NCBI RefSeq assembly: GCF_009664855.1
Contig: NZ_CP045928.1
Span: 4,232,508-4,296,507, forward strand
Direction: 5' to 3'
Source of the DNA: Flavobacterium sp. SLB02
GTDB lineage: Bacteria; Bacteroidota; Bacteroidia; Flavobacteriales; Flavobacteriaceae
DNA length: 64,000 nucleotides
The notes beneath the pieces were generated by a model. The model was not told where the DNA came from and made no database searches. It saw nothing but the letters and a program-made list of their open reading frames with translations. Position 1 is the stretch's first letter. Each line of letters starts with the position of its first letter. Of the stretch, positions 18,787 through 27,801 are shown piece after piece. The position numbers were made by a program, and so were the translations under genes.

Positions 18787-18818
18787 AATGCCAGCCTGTC
18801 AAAGCTGGCATTTTTTTT
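18787..18818 (+). terminator. Terminator after secG
   Basis: Perfect 9-bp stem AATGCCAGC (18787-18795) and GCTGGCATT (18804-18812) followed by a run of T. It separates the secG transcript from groES-groEL. Confidence 0.9.
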
Positions 18819-18906
18819 AGGAAATAATGTCAGTTTTAAGAGCATGGCACAATTTCTGAAAGTTACTTTAGCATTAAAAAAATATAAACTATTAATAATA
18901 TAAATC

Positions 18907-19182
18907 ATGACTTTAAACATTAAACCGCTTTCAGACCGCGTACTTATTGAGCCTGTTGCAGCTGAGACTAAAACTGCGTCAGGGATTTTTATTCCGGATA
19001 CTGCCAAAGAGAAACCACAAAAAGGAACTGTAGTTGCAGTAGGAAATGGATCTAAAGATCACACTATGACTGTAAAAGTTGGCGACACTGTTCTTTATGG
19101 TAAATATGCAGGAACAGAATTAAAACTTGAAGGAACTGATTATTTGATTATGCGTGAAGATGATATCTTAGCTATAATCTAA
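18907..19182 (+). CDS. groES: Co-chaperonin GroES
   Basis: A 91-residue co-chaperonin, the cap of the GroEL chamber. It starts MTLNIKPLSDRVLIEPVAAE and has the mobile-loop region ETKTASGIFIPDTAKEKP and the roof-loop VAVGNG. It is first in the groES-groEL operon, 140 bp after the secG gene and behind its terminator, so it has its own promoter. I see no CIRCE-type operator (TTAGCACTC-N9-GAGTGCTAA) upstream, so heat control is probably not by HrcA binding here. Confidence 0.98.
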   Translation: MTLNIKPLSDRVLIEPVAAETKTASGIFIPDTAKEKPQKGTVVAVGNGSKDHTMTVKVGDTVLYGKYAGTELKLEGTDYLIMREDDILAII

Positions 19183-19214
19183 AAAAACATAGGTCTCAAG
19201 AATTAAGTATTAGG

Positions 19215-19242
19215 GAAACCTGAAACAAATAAAACATTAAAC
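19215..19242 (+). repeat. CCTGAAAC-type leader repeat before groEL
   Basis: GAAACCTGAAACAAATAAAA followed by CATTAAAC, ending 10 bases before the groEL start codon. CCTGAAACAAATAAAAC is shared with the leader at 14731-14761. It takes the place where a ribosome-binding site would be expected. Confidence 0.6.
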
Positions 19243-19252
19243 AAAAAAGAAA

Positions 19253-20881
19253 ATGGCAAAAGATATAAAATTTGATATTGAAGCACGTGACGGATTAAAA
19301 CGTGGTGTTGATGCATTAGCAAATGCTGTAAAAGTAACTCTTGGACCAAAAGGTCGTAATGTAATTATTGGTAAATCATTTGGTGGACCAACTGTTACTA
19401 AAGATGGTGTTTCTGTTGCAAAAGAAATCGAATTAAAAGACCCATTAGAAAATATGGGCGCGCAAATGGTTAAGGAAGTTGCTTCTAAAACCAATGATTT
19501 AGCGGGAGACGGAACTACAACTGCTACAGTTTTAGCTCAGGCTATCGTAAAAGAAGGTCTTAAAAACGTTGCTGCAGGTGCAAACCCAATGGACTTGAAA
19601 CGTGGTATCGATAAAGCTGTTGAAGCTATTGTTGCTGACCTTGCAAAACAAGCTAAAGTAGTTGGAAGTGATTCTGATAAAATCAAACAAATTGCTTCTA
19701 TCTCTGCAAATAATGACGAAGTAATTGGTGAATTAATCGCTACTGCTTTTGCAAAAGTAGGTAAAGAAGGTGTTATTACTGTTGAAGAAGCTAAAGGAAC
19801 TGATACTTTTGTTGACGTTGTTGAAGGTATGCAGTTTGACAGAGGATATCTTTCTCCTTACTTCGTAACAAACCCTGAGAAAATGGAAGTTGAATTAGAC
19901 TCTCCATACATCTTATTATACGACAAAAAAGTATCTTCTTTAAAAGAATTACTTCCAGTTTTAGAGCCGGTTGCTCAATCAGGAAAACCATTATTAATTA
20001 TTGCTGAAGATGTTGACGGAGAAGCTCTTTCTACTCTTGTAGTAAATAAATTAAGAGGTGCTCTTAAAATTGCTGCTGTAAAAGCTCCAGGTTTTGGAGA
20101 CAGAAGAAAAGCAATGCTTGAAGATATCGCTATCTTAACTGGTGGAACTGTAATTTCTGAAGAAAGAGGCTATACACTTGAAAATACAACTATCGAAATG
20201 TTAGGAACTGCAAAAAGAGTTTCTATCGATAAAGACAACACTACAATTGTAAGTGGTGCTGGTGAAGCTGATATCATCAAAAACAGAGTTAACCAAATTA
20301 AAGGTCAGATGGAGACTACTACATCTGATTATGATAAAGAAAAATTGCAAGAGCGTTTGGCTAAATTAGCTGGTGGTGTTGCTGTTCTTTATGTTGGTGC
20401 TGCTTCTGAAGTTGAAATGAAAGAGAAAAAAGACAGAGTTGACGATGCATTACACGCTACTCGCGCTGCTGTTGAAGAAGGAATTGTTGCTGGTGGTGGT
20501 GTTGCTTTATTAAGAGCAAAAGCTGCATTAGCTGATCTTAAAGCCGACAACGCTGACGAAGCTACAGGAATTCAGATTGTATCTCGCGCTGTTGAATCTC
20601 CATTAAGAACTATTGTTGAAAATGCAGGTCTTGAAGGTTCTGTAGTAGTAGCAAAAGTTTCTGAAGGTTCAGGTGATTTTGGATACAATGCAAAAACTGA
20701 CGAATATGTAGATATGCTTACAGCTGGAATTATCGATCCTAAAAAAGTAACTCGTGTGGCATTAGAAAATGCTGCGTCTGTTGCCGGAATGATCCTTACT
20801 ACAGAATGTGCATTAATTGATATTAAAGAAGAAAACGCAGGCGGAATGCCAATGGGCGGCGGTATGCCAGGAATGATGTAA
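19253..20881 (+). CDS. groEL: Chaperonin GroEL
   Basis: A 542-residue chaperonin of standard length. ATP-binding LGPKGRNV and DGTTTATVLAQ motifs, the conserved AVEEGIVAGGGVALLRA segment and the C-terminal GGM tail (GGMPMGGGMPGMM) are all present. It forms the double-ring folding chamber with GroES. The codon choice is regular and looks like that of a highly expressed gene. It is closed by a terminator at 20907-20938. Confidence 0.99.
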   Translation: MAKDIKFDIEARDGLKRGVDALANAVKVTLGPKGRNVIIGKSFGGPTVTKDGVSVAKEIELKDPLENMGAQMVKEVASKTNDLAGDGTTTATVLAQAIVKEGLKNVAAGANPMDLKRGIDKAVEAIVADLAKQAKVVGSDSDKIKQIASISANNDEVIGELIATAFAKVGKEGVITVEEAKGTDTFVDVVEGMQFDRGYLSPYFVTNPEKMEVELDSPYILLYDKKVSSLKELLPVLEPVAQSGKPLLIIAEDVDGEALSTLVVNKLRGALKIAAVKAPGFGDRRKAMLEDIAILTGGTVISEERGYTLENTTIEMLGTAKRVSIDKDNTTIVSGAGEADIIKNRVNQIKGQMETTTSDYDKEKLQERLAKLAGGVAVLYVGAASEVEMKEKKDRVDDALHATRAAVEEGIVAGGGVALLRAKAALADLKADNADEATGIQIVSRAVESPLRTIVENAGLEGSVVVAKVSEGSGDFGYNAKTDEYVDMLTAGIIDPKKVTRVALENAASVAGMILTTECALIDIKEENAGGMPMGGGMPGMM

Positions 20882-20906
20882 TCGTTCTTCACTTCTTAAA
20901 AATTGA

Positions 20907-20938
20907 AACGCCGGATATTTTATCTGGCGTTTTTTTTT
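20907..20938 (+). terminator. Terminator after groEL
   Basis: Stem AACGCCGGATA and TATCTGGCGTT (one G-T pair), a 3-base loop, and a run of nine T. It ends the groES-groEL transcript. Confidence 0.88.
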
Positions 20939-20952
20939 GCTATAGTTTTTTC

Positions 20953-21037
20953 TGCCACGAATTGCACAAATTAGCACAAATTCTTTTTCTATAAATTATA
21001 CCTAAAAAATTAGCGAAAATTCGTAAAATTCGTGGCA
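20953..21037. repeat. Short REP/MITE-like hairpin element
   Basis: Ends are an 11-bp perfect inverted repeat (TGCCACGAATT 20953-20963; AATTCGTGGCA 21027-21037). Each arm is built of 10-11-bp words (left: GCCACGAATT, GCACAAATTA, GCACAAATTC; right arm read inward: GCCACGAATT, TTACGAATTT, TCGCTAATTT), so the two arms pair over about 30 bases. No coding capacity. It resembles in its tips the repeat that bounds the GxxExxY unit at 14197-14679. Confidence 0.6.
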
Positions 21038-21143
21038 AACTCTTTTAGCTTATTTCGGGACAAACTTTTCCTTTAGTTTAACATTGTCTTTTTCTTTAAA
21101 AAATCGTTTATCAGTAAATTTACAGTTCTATTAAAATTGCAAA

Positions 21144-22346
21144 ATGAGAAAATTCACCACTCACCTATTACTTTTTACATTCTTACTTCTTACCTCTTTT
21201 TCCTATTCTCAATCCAATAAAGATGCTTACGTCGTTTTGGTTTCTATGGATGGATTTCGTTGGGATTATCAAAAACAATTTAATCTTGAGAATTTAAAGC
21301 AAATTGCTAAAAAAGGTGTTCATGCCAAATCTATGAAACCGTCTTATCCAAGTAAAACTTTTCCGAATCATTACTCAATTGTAACCGGACTCTATCCGGA
21401 TCATCACGGGATCATCAATAATGTTTTTTATGATGCTCAACTCAACGAATCTTTTTCCCTATCAAGCAAAGCAAAAAATGATTCGCGTTTTTATGGTGGA
21501 AATCCAATTTGGAATGTAGCTGAACAACAAGGTGTAAAAACGGCTTCTTTCTTCTGGCCGGGATCTGATATTGACAAAAGAAATTCTGGTATTTATAAAA
21601 ATTATGACAATAAAATTCCTTACGGAGCCAGAATCGATACAGTTTTAAAATGGTTACAGCTTCCTGAGAAACAACGTCCGCATTTGGTTACTTTATATTT
21701 TGATGAACCAGACCATACCGGACATAATTTTGGTCCGCTCTCTGGGGAAAACAAAAAAATGGTCATCAAAATGGATTCTATTATGGGTGAATTATCACGA
21801 AGATTAGATCAGTTAGCCATTGGAAAAGAAATTAATTTAATTATTGTTTCAGATCACGGAATGGCCAATATCAGCAATGATAAAAAAGTAGTAGTCTTAG
21901 ATTACCTAAAACCGGAATGGCTGGGTTACAAAGATGTAATTAACCCCATTATGAGTATTCAAGCAAAACCGGGTTATCAGGATTCTATTGCAAAAGCGTT
22001 AAAGAAAGTAGCCCATATTAAATTCTGGAAATCTACCGAAGTCCCAAAGAGACTGCATTACGGAACCAATCCGCGTGTACATGATTTTGTGATTGAAGCT
22101 AAAAAAGGATATAGTTTAGCAAAAGACAAAACTCAAAATATAAAAGGCGGAACGCATGGCTACGACAATAGCGAAAAAGATATGCACGCTATTTTTTATG
22201 CAAAAGGCCCGGCTTTTAAAGTAGATAAAGAAGTAAAAACGTTTCAAAACGTTTCAGTTTATCCTTTGATTGCTCATATTTTAGGACTGCATATAGACAA
22301 AGTTGATGGGGAATTCAGCCATGTAAAGTCGATGCTGGTGAATTAA
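21144..22346 (+). CDS. Ectonucleotide pyrophosphatase/phosphodiesterase-type alkaline phosphatase
   Basis: A 400-residue exported hydrolase of the alkaline phosphatase superfamily, NPP branch, cleaving phosphodiester or phosphomonoester substrates outside the cytoplasm. A signal peptide ends near residue 22 (LTSFSYSQ). Metal and nucleophile residues are visible: D36 (VSMDGFRW), nucleophile T72 (SKTFPNHYS), D190 and H194 (FDEPDHTGH), D237 and H238 (VSDHGM), and a late His in GGTHGYDN. All zinc ligands appear intact. It is a single gene between the repeat element and a long hairpin region. The substrate is unknown. Confidence 0.92.
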   Translation: MRKFTTHLLLFTFLLLTSFSYSQSNKDAYVVLVSMDGFRWDYQKQFNLENLKQIAKKGVHAKSMKPSYPSKTFPNHYSIVTGLYPDHHGIINNVFYDAQLNESFSLSSKAKNDSRFYGGNPIWNVAEQQGVKTASFFWPGSDIDKRNSGIYKNYDNKIPYGARIDTVLKWLQLPEKQRPHLVTLYFDEPDHTGHNFGPLSGENKKMVIKMDSIMGELSRRLDQLAIGKEINLIIVSDHGMANISNDKKVVVLDYLKPEWLGYKDVINPIMSIQAKPGYQDSIAKALKKVAHIKFWKSTEVPKRLHYGTNPRVHDFVIEAKKGYSLAKDKTQNIKGGTHGYDNSEKDMHAIFYAKGPAFKVDKEVKTFQNVSVYPLIAHILGLHIDKVDGEFSHVKSMLVN

Positions 22347-22615
22347 TTAGAGAATGTGTCAATTAGAAAATTAGATAATTTGAAAATTGAATTAATATAT
22401 TTATTTCCTATTATCAGAAATATATGAATAGTCCCCAGCTTTAGCTGGCGATATTGAATGAAATAGAAAAGGCTTTAGCCGAACTTTAAAGTTTGGCCAA
22501 AGCCTTTTTTGCAATCTTATTTTTACTACAGCTAAAGCTGGAGGCTATTCAAAAAAATTTTATTTTTAAGACACCGTAATTAATTATCTAATTAACACAT
22601 TTTCTAATTATCTAA
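22347..22615. repeat. Nested inverted-repeat region filling the intergenic gap
   Basis: Three nested inverted repeats share one centre. The innermost is AAAAGGCTTTAGCC (22467-22480) with GGCCAAAGCCTTTT (22495-22508), continued by the palindromic loop AACTTTAAAGTT. The middle is a 23-base pair of arms at 22426-22448 and 22528-22550 containing CCAGCTTTAGCTG. The outer is A/T-rich arms with TTAGATAATT and GTGT words near both gene ends. The inner hairpin ends in T and can terminate transcripts from either side of these convergent genes. Confidence 0.65.
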
Positions 22616-23455
22616 TTAGAAACCTGTCGAAACAGAAACCGCTTTCCAGTTTTCTAAATCTTTCTGAACACTTTCTATCTTTTGGTTCGCCATATCATAC
22701 GCATCTTGTCCTAAGAATAAATGCAAAGGAGGATTTTCTTCGTGACTTATTTTAATTAAAGCTTCTGCTAATTTTACAGGATCTCCCGGTTGATTTTGGT
22801 TGATATCATCTTTGTGCGCGCTTTCAGATTGTCTTACCGCTTTATAATCTGCAATTGGGTTTTGAGGCAATAATAAAGAACTGTCTTTTAAGAAATCGGT
22901 TCTAAAATAACCTGGATATACAATAGTAGCATTGATTCCGAATGGTTTTACTTCTGCTGCCAGCGATTCTGTCAAACCTGCAACTGCAAATTTTGTCGAA
23001 CAGTAAATTCCCCAACCCGGAAAATTACCCGAATAACCACCAACAGATGAAATATTAAAAATTTGTCCCGATTGATTGGCACGCATATACGGAACTGTAT
23101 TTCTAATTACATTCAACAATCCGAAAACATTTACCTCGTAATTTTTTCTTGATTCGGCATCTGTTAATTCTTCTAATGCACCTAATAATCCGTAACCTGC
23201 ATTGTTTACTAAAACATCAATTGTTTTAAAATGACTTACGGCAACTTCTATTGCATTTTTGACACTTTTTTCATCAACCAAATCCATTTCCAGCGGAAGA
23301 AAGTTTGCTGATGGATTTCCTAGTACTTTAATCAAGGCGTCTTCACTTCTTGACGTTGCAGCTACTTTGTAACCTTCATTCAATAGTTTTTTAGCCAATT
23401 CTAATCCAAGTCCTTTTGAAGCACCTGTGATAAACCAAACTTTGTTATTTTCCAT
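22616..23455 (-). CDS. SDR family NAD(P)-dependent oxidoreductase
   Basis: A 279-residue classical short-chain dehydrogenase. It has the cofactor motif TGASKGLG near the N-terminus, the NNAGYG structural motif and the catalytic Ser...YCSTK set (SSVGGYSG, then YCSTKFAVAG). The substrate is unknown. An AraC-family regulator lies 91 bp upstream in the same orientation, a common pairing in which the regulator controls the oxidoreductase. Confidence 0.93.
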   Translation of the reverse strand: MENNKVWFITGASKGLGLELAKKLLNEGYKVAATSRSEDALIKVLGNPSANFLPLEMDLVDEKSVKNAIEVAVSHFKTIDVLVNNAGYGLLGALEELTDAESRKNYEVNVFGLLNVIRNTVPYMRANQSGQIFNISSVGGYSGNFPGWGIYCSTKFAVAGLTESLAAEVKPFGINATIVYPGYFRTDFLKDSSLLLPQNPIADYKAVRQSESAHKDDINQNQPGDPVKLAEALIKISHEENPPLHLFLGQDAYDMANQKIESVQKDLENWKAVSVSTGF

Positions 23456-23546
23456 GATTTTAAATTTTTACGTTTTAATTACAGGACAAAGGTATTGGCG
23501 AAGTACTTTTAAAAAATTAAAGGAATCAAACAAGAAGTTACAAAAA

Positions 23547-24455
23547 TCAAACAATTTCGGTCACGCGATACGTTTTGGGTGAAACCTGAGTATTTTTCTT
23601 GAAGAAATTAATAAAATGAGACAATTCATCAAAGCCTAAACACCACGCAATTTCATTAATATTCCAATTGGTTTGTTTTAATAAAATCATGGCTTCCTGA
23701 ACAATTCTTTCAGATATAATCTGCGAAGTGGTTTTTCCGGTAGTTTCTTTCAAGGCTTTATTGAGGTGATTGACATGAACATTTAATTGATTCGCAAATT
23801 CTGAAGGGGATCGAAAGTTAATTTGCTGCGAAATAGATTCAATAGGAAATTGACGTTCGAGCAATTCCAGAAACAAAGATGAAATTCGAATCGTAGCATT
23901 CGACTTACTGTATAATGAAGCAGTTAGCGTTTGTGTTTTTAGCGCAAGATGTATAATTTCAAAAACCAAATTTCGAATTACATCATATTTAAAAGCATAA
24001 TCTGAATTGATTTCATCAAACATTTTCAGATACACCTTATTTAAAGACTCGGCCAATTCTTTTGAAACTGGAACAATTGGATTTCCGCCGGGCTGAAACA
24101 AAGGATATTCTTTTAAATTCCCAAACTGACTAAAAAATGCATCTGTAAAAATACAGAAAAATCCGGTTTGGTTTTCGTCAATATGTTCCCAACTATACGG
24201 AATTTGTGGATTGGCAAAAAATAAAGCCTGATTGTCAATCGAAACAACTTTATCAGCATAATGCACTTTGTTTTTACCAATGATTAAACTTATTTTATAA
24301 AAGTCTTTTCGGGTATAAGGCAAAGGATTACAAGTACTCCCAACATAATCGTCGAGTTTAAAAACATTAAAGTGTCCGATTTCCTTTTTAAGATTCTCGG
24401 GCATTCCTTTTATCTTTACAGTATAAAAATCTTCGAGTGTTTCTTGTAGTTTCAT
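23547..24455 (-). CDS. AraC family transcriptional regulator
   Basis: A 302-residue regulator with an N-terminal cupin-like sensor domain (VHYADKVVSIDNQALFFANP) and a C-terminal double helix-turn-helix of the AraC/XylS class (about residues 200-300; NVHVNHLNKALKETTGKTTS, then WCLGFDELSHFINFFKKNT). It is the first gene of a two-gene unit with the SDR oxidoreductase. No operator can be assigned from this sequence. Confidence 0.92.
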   Translation of the reverse strand: MKLQETLEDFYTVKIKGMPENLKKEIGHFNVFKLDDYVGSTCNPLPYTRKDFYKISLIIGKNKVHYADKVVSIDNQALFFANPQIPYSWEHIDENQTGFFCIFTDAFFSQFGNLKEYPLFQPGGNPIVPVSKELAESLNKVYLKMFDEINSDYAFKYDVIRNLVFEIIHLALKTQTLTASLYSKSNATIRISSLFLELLERQFPIESISQQINFRSPSEFANQLNVHVNHLNKALKETTGKTTSQIISERIVQEAMILLKQTNWNINEIAWCLGFDELSHFINFFKKNTQVSPKTYRVTEIV

Positions 24456-24515
24456 TTGACAAAGTTACAAAAATCAAACAAATTAGGCAATTAGATAATT
24501 TAATCATGAATGGTG

Positions 24516-24545
24516 TGTCACTCTGAGCACAGTCCAAGGGCGGTC
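24516..24545. repeat. Dispersed repeat (TGTCACTCTGAGC type)
   Basis: TGTCACTCTGAGCACAGTCC followed by AAGGGCGGTCC. It is a degenerate member of the family also seen at 37242-37267 and 49721-49742 (complement orientation), in the gap between convergently arranged AraC start and SulP end. Family consensus is close to TGTCAnnCTGAGCGAAGTCGAAG. Confidence 0.5.
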
Positions 24546-24564
24546 CAATTGGCAGATTTTCTAA

Positions 24565-26094
24565 TTAAGAAACTACCTTATAAGTAGGATCTTCAATTAC
24601 ATTTACTTTTATCACCGCTTCGGCATTTTTAAGCAATGTGATACAATCAGGGCTGAGATGCTGAAGTTCTATTACTTTATTGAGCTGATTGTATTTTTTA
24701 GTCAAATTATTCAGAGCTTCAATCGCTGACATATCAGCAACACGGCTTTCTTTAAAATCGATAATAACATGTTCAGGATCGTTTGCAACATCAAATTTTT
24801 CGACAAAAGCAGCTATCGAACCAAAAAATAAAGGCCCGTAAATCTGGTAATGCTTTACTCCTGCTTGATCAATAAAATTTCTTGCTCGGATTCTTTTAGC
24901 ACTTTCCCATGCAAAAACAAGGGCTGAGATAATCACACCAATTAAAACCGCCAAAGCCAGATTGTGCAATACAATTGTAATTACGGCTACCAAAATTCCA
25001 ACGAAAATATCATGTTTGGGCATTTTATTGATGACTCTGAAACTCGCCCATTCAAAAGTGGTAATTGCTACCATCATCATTACTCCTACCAAAGCCGCCA
25101 TGGGCAATTTACCAATTACAGGCGCACCAAAAAGGATAATCAATAAAATCGTCAGTGCTGCAATAATTCCCGAAAGTCGTGCTCTTGAACCTGCCGAAAG
25201 GTTCACCAGAGTCTGTGCAATCATTGGGCAACCTCCCATTCCAAAAAAGAAACCATTTAAAATATTCGAACTTCCCTGCGCAATACACTCGCGATTGCTG
25301 TTGCCTCGTGTTCCGGTAATTTCGTCGACTAAATTCAGCGTAAGCAAACCTTCGGTTAAACCAACAGCAGCAACAATTACAGAATAGGGAAATATAACTT
25401 TGAAAGTCTCAAAAGAAAGTGCAATATCAGGGATATGAAACGGAGGAAATCCGCCTTGAACAGAGGCAATATCCTCGACCGTTTTGGTTTCGATATTAAA
25501 AATCAGGACAATGGCAAAAACCACCATTATCGCAACTAAGGAAGCCGGAACTGCTTTGGTCAATTTCGGAAAAAGTAAAACGATTCCAATTGTTAAGGCG
25601 ACCAAACCCAGCATAATATACAAAGGAGTACCCTGCAGCCATGAAACTTGTCCGTTTACAACGGTTTTAAACTGCTCGAGCTGCGACATAAAAATCACGA
25701 CCGCTAATCCGTTTACAAAACCAAACATAACGGGCTGAGGCACTAAGCGAATAAATTTTCCGAGTTTAAAAAGTCCGATGCAGATCTGCACGACACCGCC
25801 AAGGGCGACAGCTGCAAAAACATATTCTATACCGTGGGATTTCATCAAGGCAATCAAAACAATAACAGTTGCTCCTGCCCCGCCCGAAATCATTCCGGGT
25901 CTTCCACCAAAAACAGCAGTAACCAAACCGGCAATAAAAGCAGCATATAAACCCACCAAAGGCGGAAAGCCAGCCAAAATAGCAAAGGACAACGATTCAG
26001 GAATCATGGTCATGGCAACGGTTAAACCGGCTAAAATTTCGTTTTTGTAATTTACTTTTTGGGTAAAGTCAAAGAGATGGAGCGCTTTTTTCAT
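24565..26094 (-). CDS. SulP family inorganic anion transporter
   Basis: A SulP/SLC26-type carrier of about 509 residues, likely moving sulfate, bicarbonate or another anion across the inner membrane. The start at 26094 (MKKALHLFDF) is preferred over the in-frame Met three codons upstream. There are about 10-12 hydrophobic segments with the family signature SISFAILAGFPPLVGLYAA-like start (here PESLSFAILAGFPPLVGLY). A C-terminal STAS domain follows (HVIIDFKESRVADMSAIEALN, about residues 430-505). It stands alone with no partner gene that would identify the ion. Confidence 0.93.
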   Translation of the reverse strand: MKKALHLFDFTQKVNYKNEILAGLTVAMTMIPESLSFAILAGFPPLVGLYAAFIAGLVTAVFGGRPGMISGGAGATVIVLIALMKSHGIEYVFAAVALGGVVQICIGLFKLGKFIRLVPQPVMFGFVNGLAVVIFMSQLEQFKTVVNGQVSWLQGTPLYIMLGLVALTIGIVLLFPKLTKAVPASLVAIMVVFAIVLIFNIETKTVEDIASVQGGFPPFHIPDIALSFETFKVIFPYSVIVAAVGLTEGLLTLNLVDEITGTRGNSNRECIAQGSSNILNGFFFGMGGCPMIAQTLVNLSAGSRARLSGIIAALTILLIILFGAPVIGKLPMAALVGVMMMVAITTFEWASFRVINKMPKHDIFVGILVAVITIVLHNLALAVLIGVIISALVFAWESAKRIRARNFIDQAGVKHYQIYGPLFFGSIAAFVEKFDVANDPEHVIIDFKESRVADMSAIEALNNLTKKYNQLNKVIELQHLSPDCITLLKNAEAVIKVNVIEDPTYKVVS

Positions 26095-26380
26095 AGGCCA
26101 CAAATGTAGAAAATAATGACCAAAAGAGCATTAACCTTTTCAAATCTGAAAAAGCATCATAAAAATAATAAGGTATCAAAACAGTTAACTAAGCTGTTTT
26201 AAAAGTAAAACCAAAAGTGAAAGAATAAAACTTGTCATAACTTAATTTTCAAAAGAAATTATCGTACAAAATTATTTATAAAATGATATATAAAGCTGCG
26301 TATTTATACCTGTTTTTATTTTATTACAGCAATAAATAAAACTAATCTTAGTGCTTCATTAGTAATCTAAAAAAAATAAA

Positions 26381-26593
26381 CTATTCTAATTTCACACACG
26401 TATATCCCAGACAATTTACATAGTCTATGATATTATTGGGCTCGAGATCTACACCTTCGACACGTAATATTTTATCACAATCTTCGAGATCAAAATTAAT
26501 TTTATAATCAGGAAACTGCGTCAGGATTACGGCAATGATGTAATTGGTATCTGCTTCTTTTTGAACATTTGTTTTAAAAACTTCAACAACCAT
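26381..26593 (-). CDS. Small conserved HMA-like protein
   Basis: A 70-residue protein (MVVEVFKTNVQKEADTNYII...). Length and alternating pattern fit a small ferredoxin-like beta-alpha-beta fold, similar to small Bacteroidota proteins distantly related to heavy-metal-associated domains. The canonical CxxC metal motif is absent, and only scattered cysteines are seen (EDCDKI, GYTCVKLE). Function unknown. It lies 47 bp upstream of (and in the same orientation as) the outer-membrane barrel-like gene end, with an AT-rich 277-bp gap toward the SulP gene. Confidence 0.7.
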   Translation of the reverse strand: MVVEVFKTNVQKEADTNYIIAVILTQFPDYKINFDLEDCDKILRVEGVDLEPNNIIDYVNCLGYTCVKLE

Positions 26594-26649
26594 AATTATT
26601 TATTTTAATACAATAAAAAACAATAAATGAACTATAGAACTAATTCTGA

Positions 26650-27630
26650 TTAAAAAGGATTGTATGAGATTCCAAATCTAAAATATCCCTGAGCATCTTC
26701 TTTGTGCTCATAAATATACTTAGACGTTCGTTCACCTCTTTCTGTTACACGAGTACTCAAAATATTATTAACACCTCCTTTTAAAAAACCAATTATTTGA
26801 GCTGTAATACGGTATTCATAGGTAATACCGGACTTTAGTTCCAACTGATTTAACTCGTAAATTCCTTTTAAATTTGAAGCATTTAAATTTAAATAAAAAC
26901 TTTCAGAATTTAGTTCTGTTCCTAAGGAAATTCTTCCATTTTCTAAAAATTGCCTTCTGAACAATAAACGCTGGGGAAGAATGAAGTCCAAATCCCATTT
27001 TGAATCTTCGAATTTATGATTCAGCGTAAAAAGCGGCGTAATGGGGATAATTGATGAGGGATCCAACATGGCCAAAGCTCCAACGGTAATCGTAGTATTG
27101 GCTGTTCTTTTAAGAACGATATTGGCAGTTACAAATCCTTTTACGCGCTGTACATTATCCTGATTCCCGTCCACTGTGGCGGTGGCGTTGTAAATAACAG
27201 GTTTGCGAAAAAGTGTCGACATATAAGTGGCACTCACAGCCCCTGCAAAATAATGAAATTCCTCTTTTGGTTTTGTGTAGGCAGAAGCCGCAGCATAATT
27301 ATAAACATCACCAAAATCATAGGTTTCGTATTTATAACGCAAAGAACCCGTTAGCACAAAACGTTTTGATGCTGTGGCAAAAAACGGCACATTGATCGCT
27401 ACTTTTAGTCGGTCGTGATGGTCGATTCGGCCTCTTTCATAACGATCGCCAAAAAGCTTCGAATCATAATTTGTTGGTCCCAATTGTTCGTATTGCACAT
27501 CCAGAATTCGGGTAGTAGGAAACTTATCCGTTATTGCTTTTACCACCGTTTTCATAGGCGCTTCTTTTTCCTGAGCCGTAGTTCGTATCGACACGCAAAT
27601 GAATAAAACACAAATGATTTTTGTTTTCAT
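26650..27630 (-). CDS. Putative outer-membrane beta-barrel protein (DUF6268-like)
   Basis: A 326-residue exported protein. A signal peptide (MKTKIICVLFICVSIRTTAQ) is followed by alternating aromatic/polar strands and ends in an aromatic residue (FRFGISYNPF), as for outer-membrane barrels. I see features resembling the DUF6268 family but cannot confirm it. It is divergent from a LytS/LytTR two-component pair, and the shared 184-bp promoter region carries a direct repeat, so it is the likely regulatory target of that pair. The function is unknown. Confidence 0.65.
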   Translation of the reverse strand: MKTKIICVLFICVSIRTTAQEKEAPMKTVVKAITDKFPTTRILDVQYEQLGPTNYDSKLFGDRYERGRIDHHDRLKVAINVPFFATASKRFVLTGSLRYKYETYDFGDVYNYAAASAYTKPKEEFHYFAGAVSATYMSTLFRKPVIYNATATVDGNQDNVQRVKGFVTANIVLKRTANTTITVGALAMLDPSSIIPITPLFTLNHKFEDSKWDLDFILPQRLLFRRQFLENGRISLGTELNSESFYLNLNASNLKGIYELNQLELKSGITYEYRITAQIIGFLKGGVNNILSTRVTERGERTSKYIYEHKEDAQGYFRFGISYNPF

Positions 27631-27720
27631 AAATTGGTATAAGATTAAAATTTGTTTACTGGAAAAGGATTAAAACCCTCGGCAAAAGTAACTGCGAAGC
27701 ATCTATTATAATAGCATATT

Positions 27721-27760
27721 TATACAAATGGCGTATCATTTATACGAATGGCGTTTGTAT
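27721..27760. promoter_or_regulatory. Direct-repeat operator candidate for the LytTR regulator
   Basis: TATACAAATGGCGT (27721-27734) and TATACGAATGGCGT (27741-27754) differ at one base and start 20 bp apart, about two helical turns. TATACAAA also forms an inverted repeat with TTTGTATA at the far end. LytTR proteins are known to bind imperfect direct repeats about 21 bp apart. The site lies between the barrel gene and the kinase/regulator genes. Confidence 0.5.
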
Positions 27761-27801
27761 AAATTATGCTTTACAAAGTGTTACAAACTATAATATTAGC
27801 C

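Noticed and set aside
18827..18906. HrcA/CIRCE operator before groES
   Set aside because: I looked for TTAGCACTC-N9-GAGTGCTAA and did not find it; only a weak -7-like TACTTTAG is present.
24962..26050. Several plus-strand frames opposite the SulP transporter gene
   Set aside because: They mirror the transporter's hydrophobic codons and lack promoters; the minus-strand gene has clear SulP and STAS motifs.
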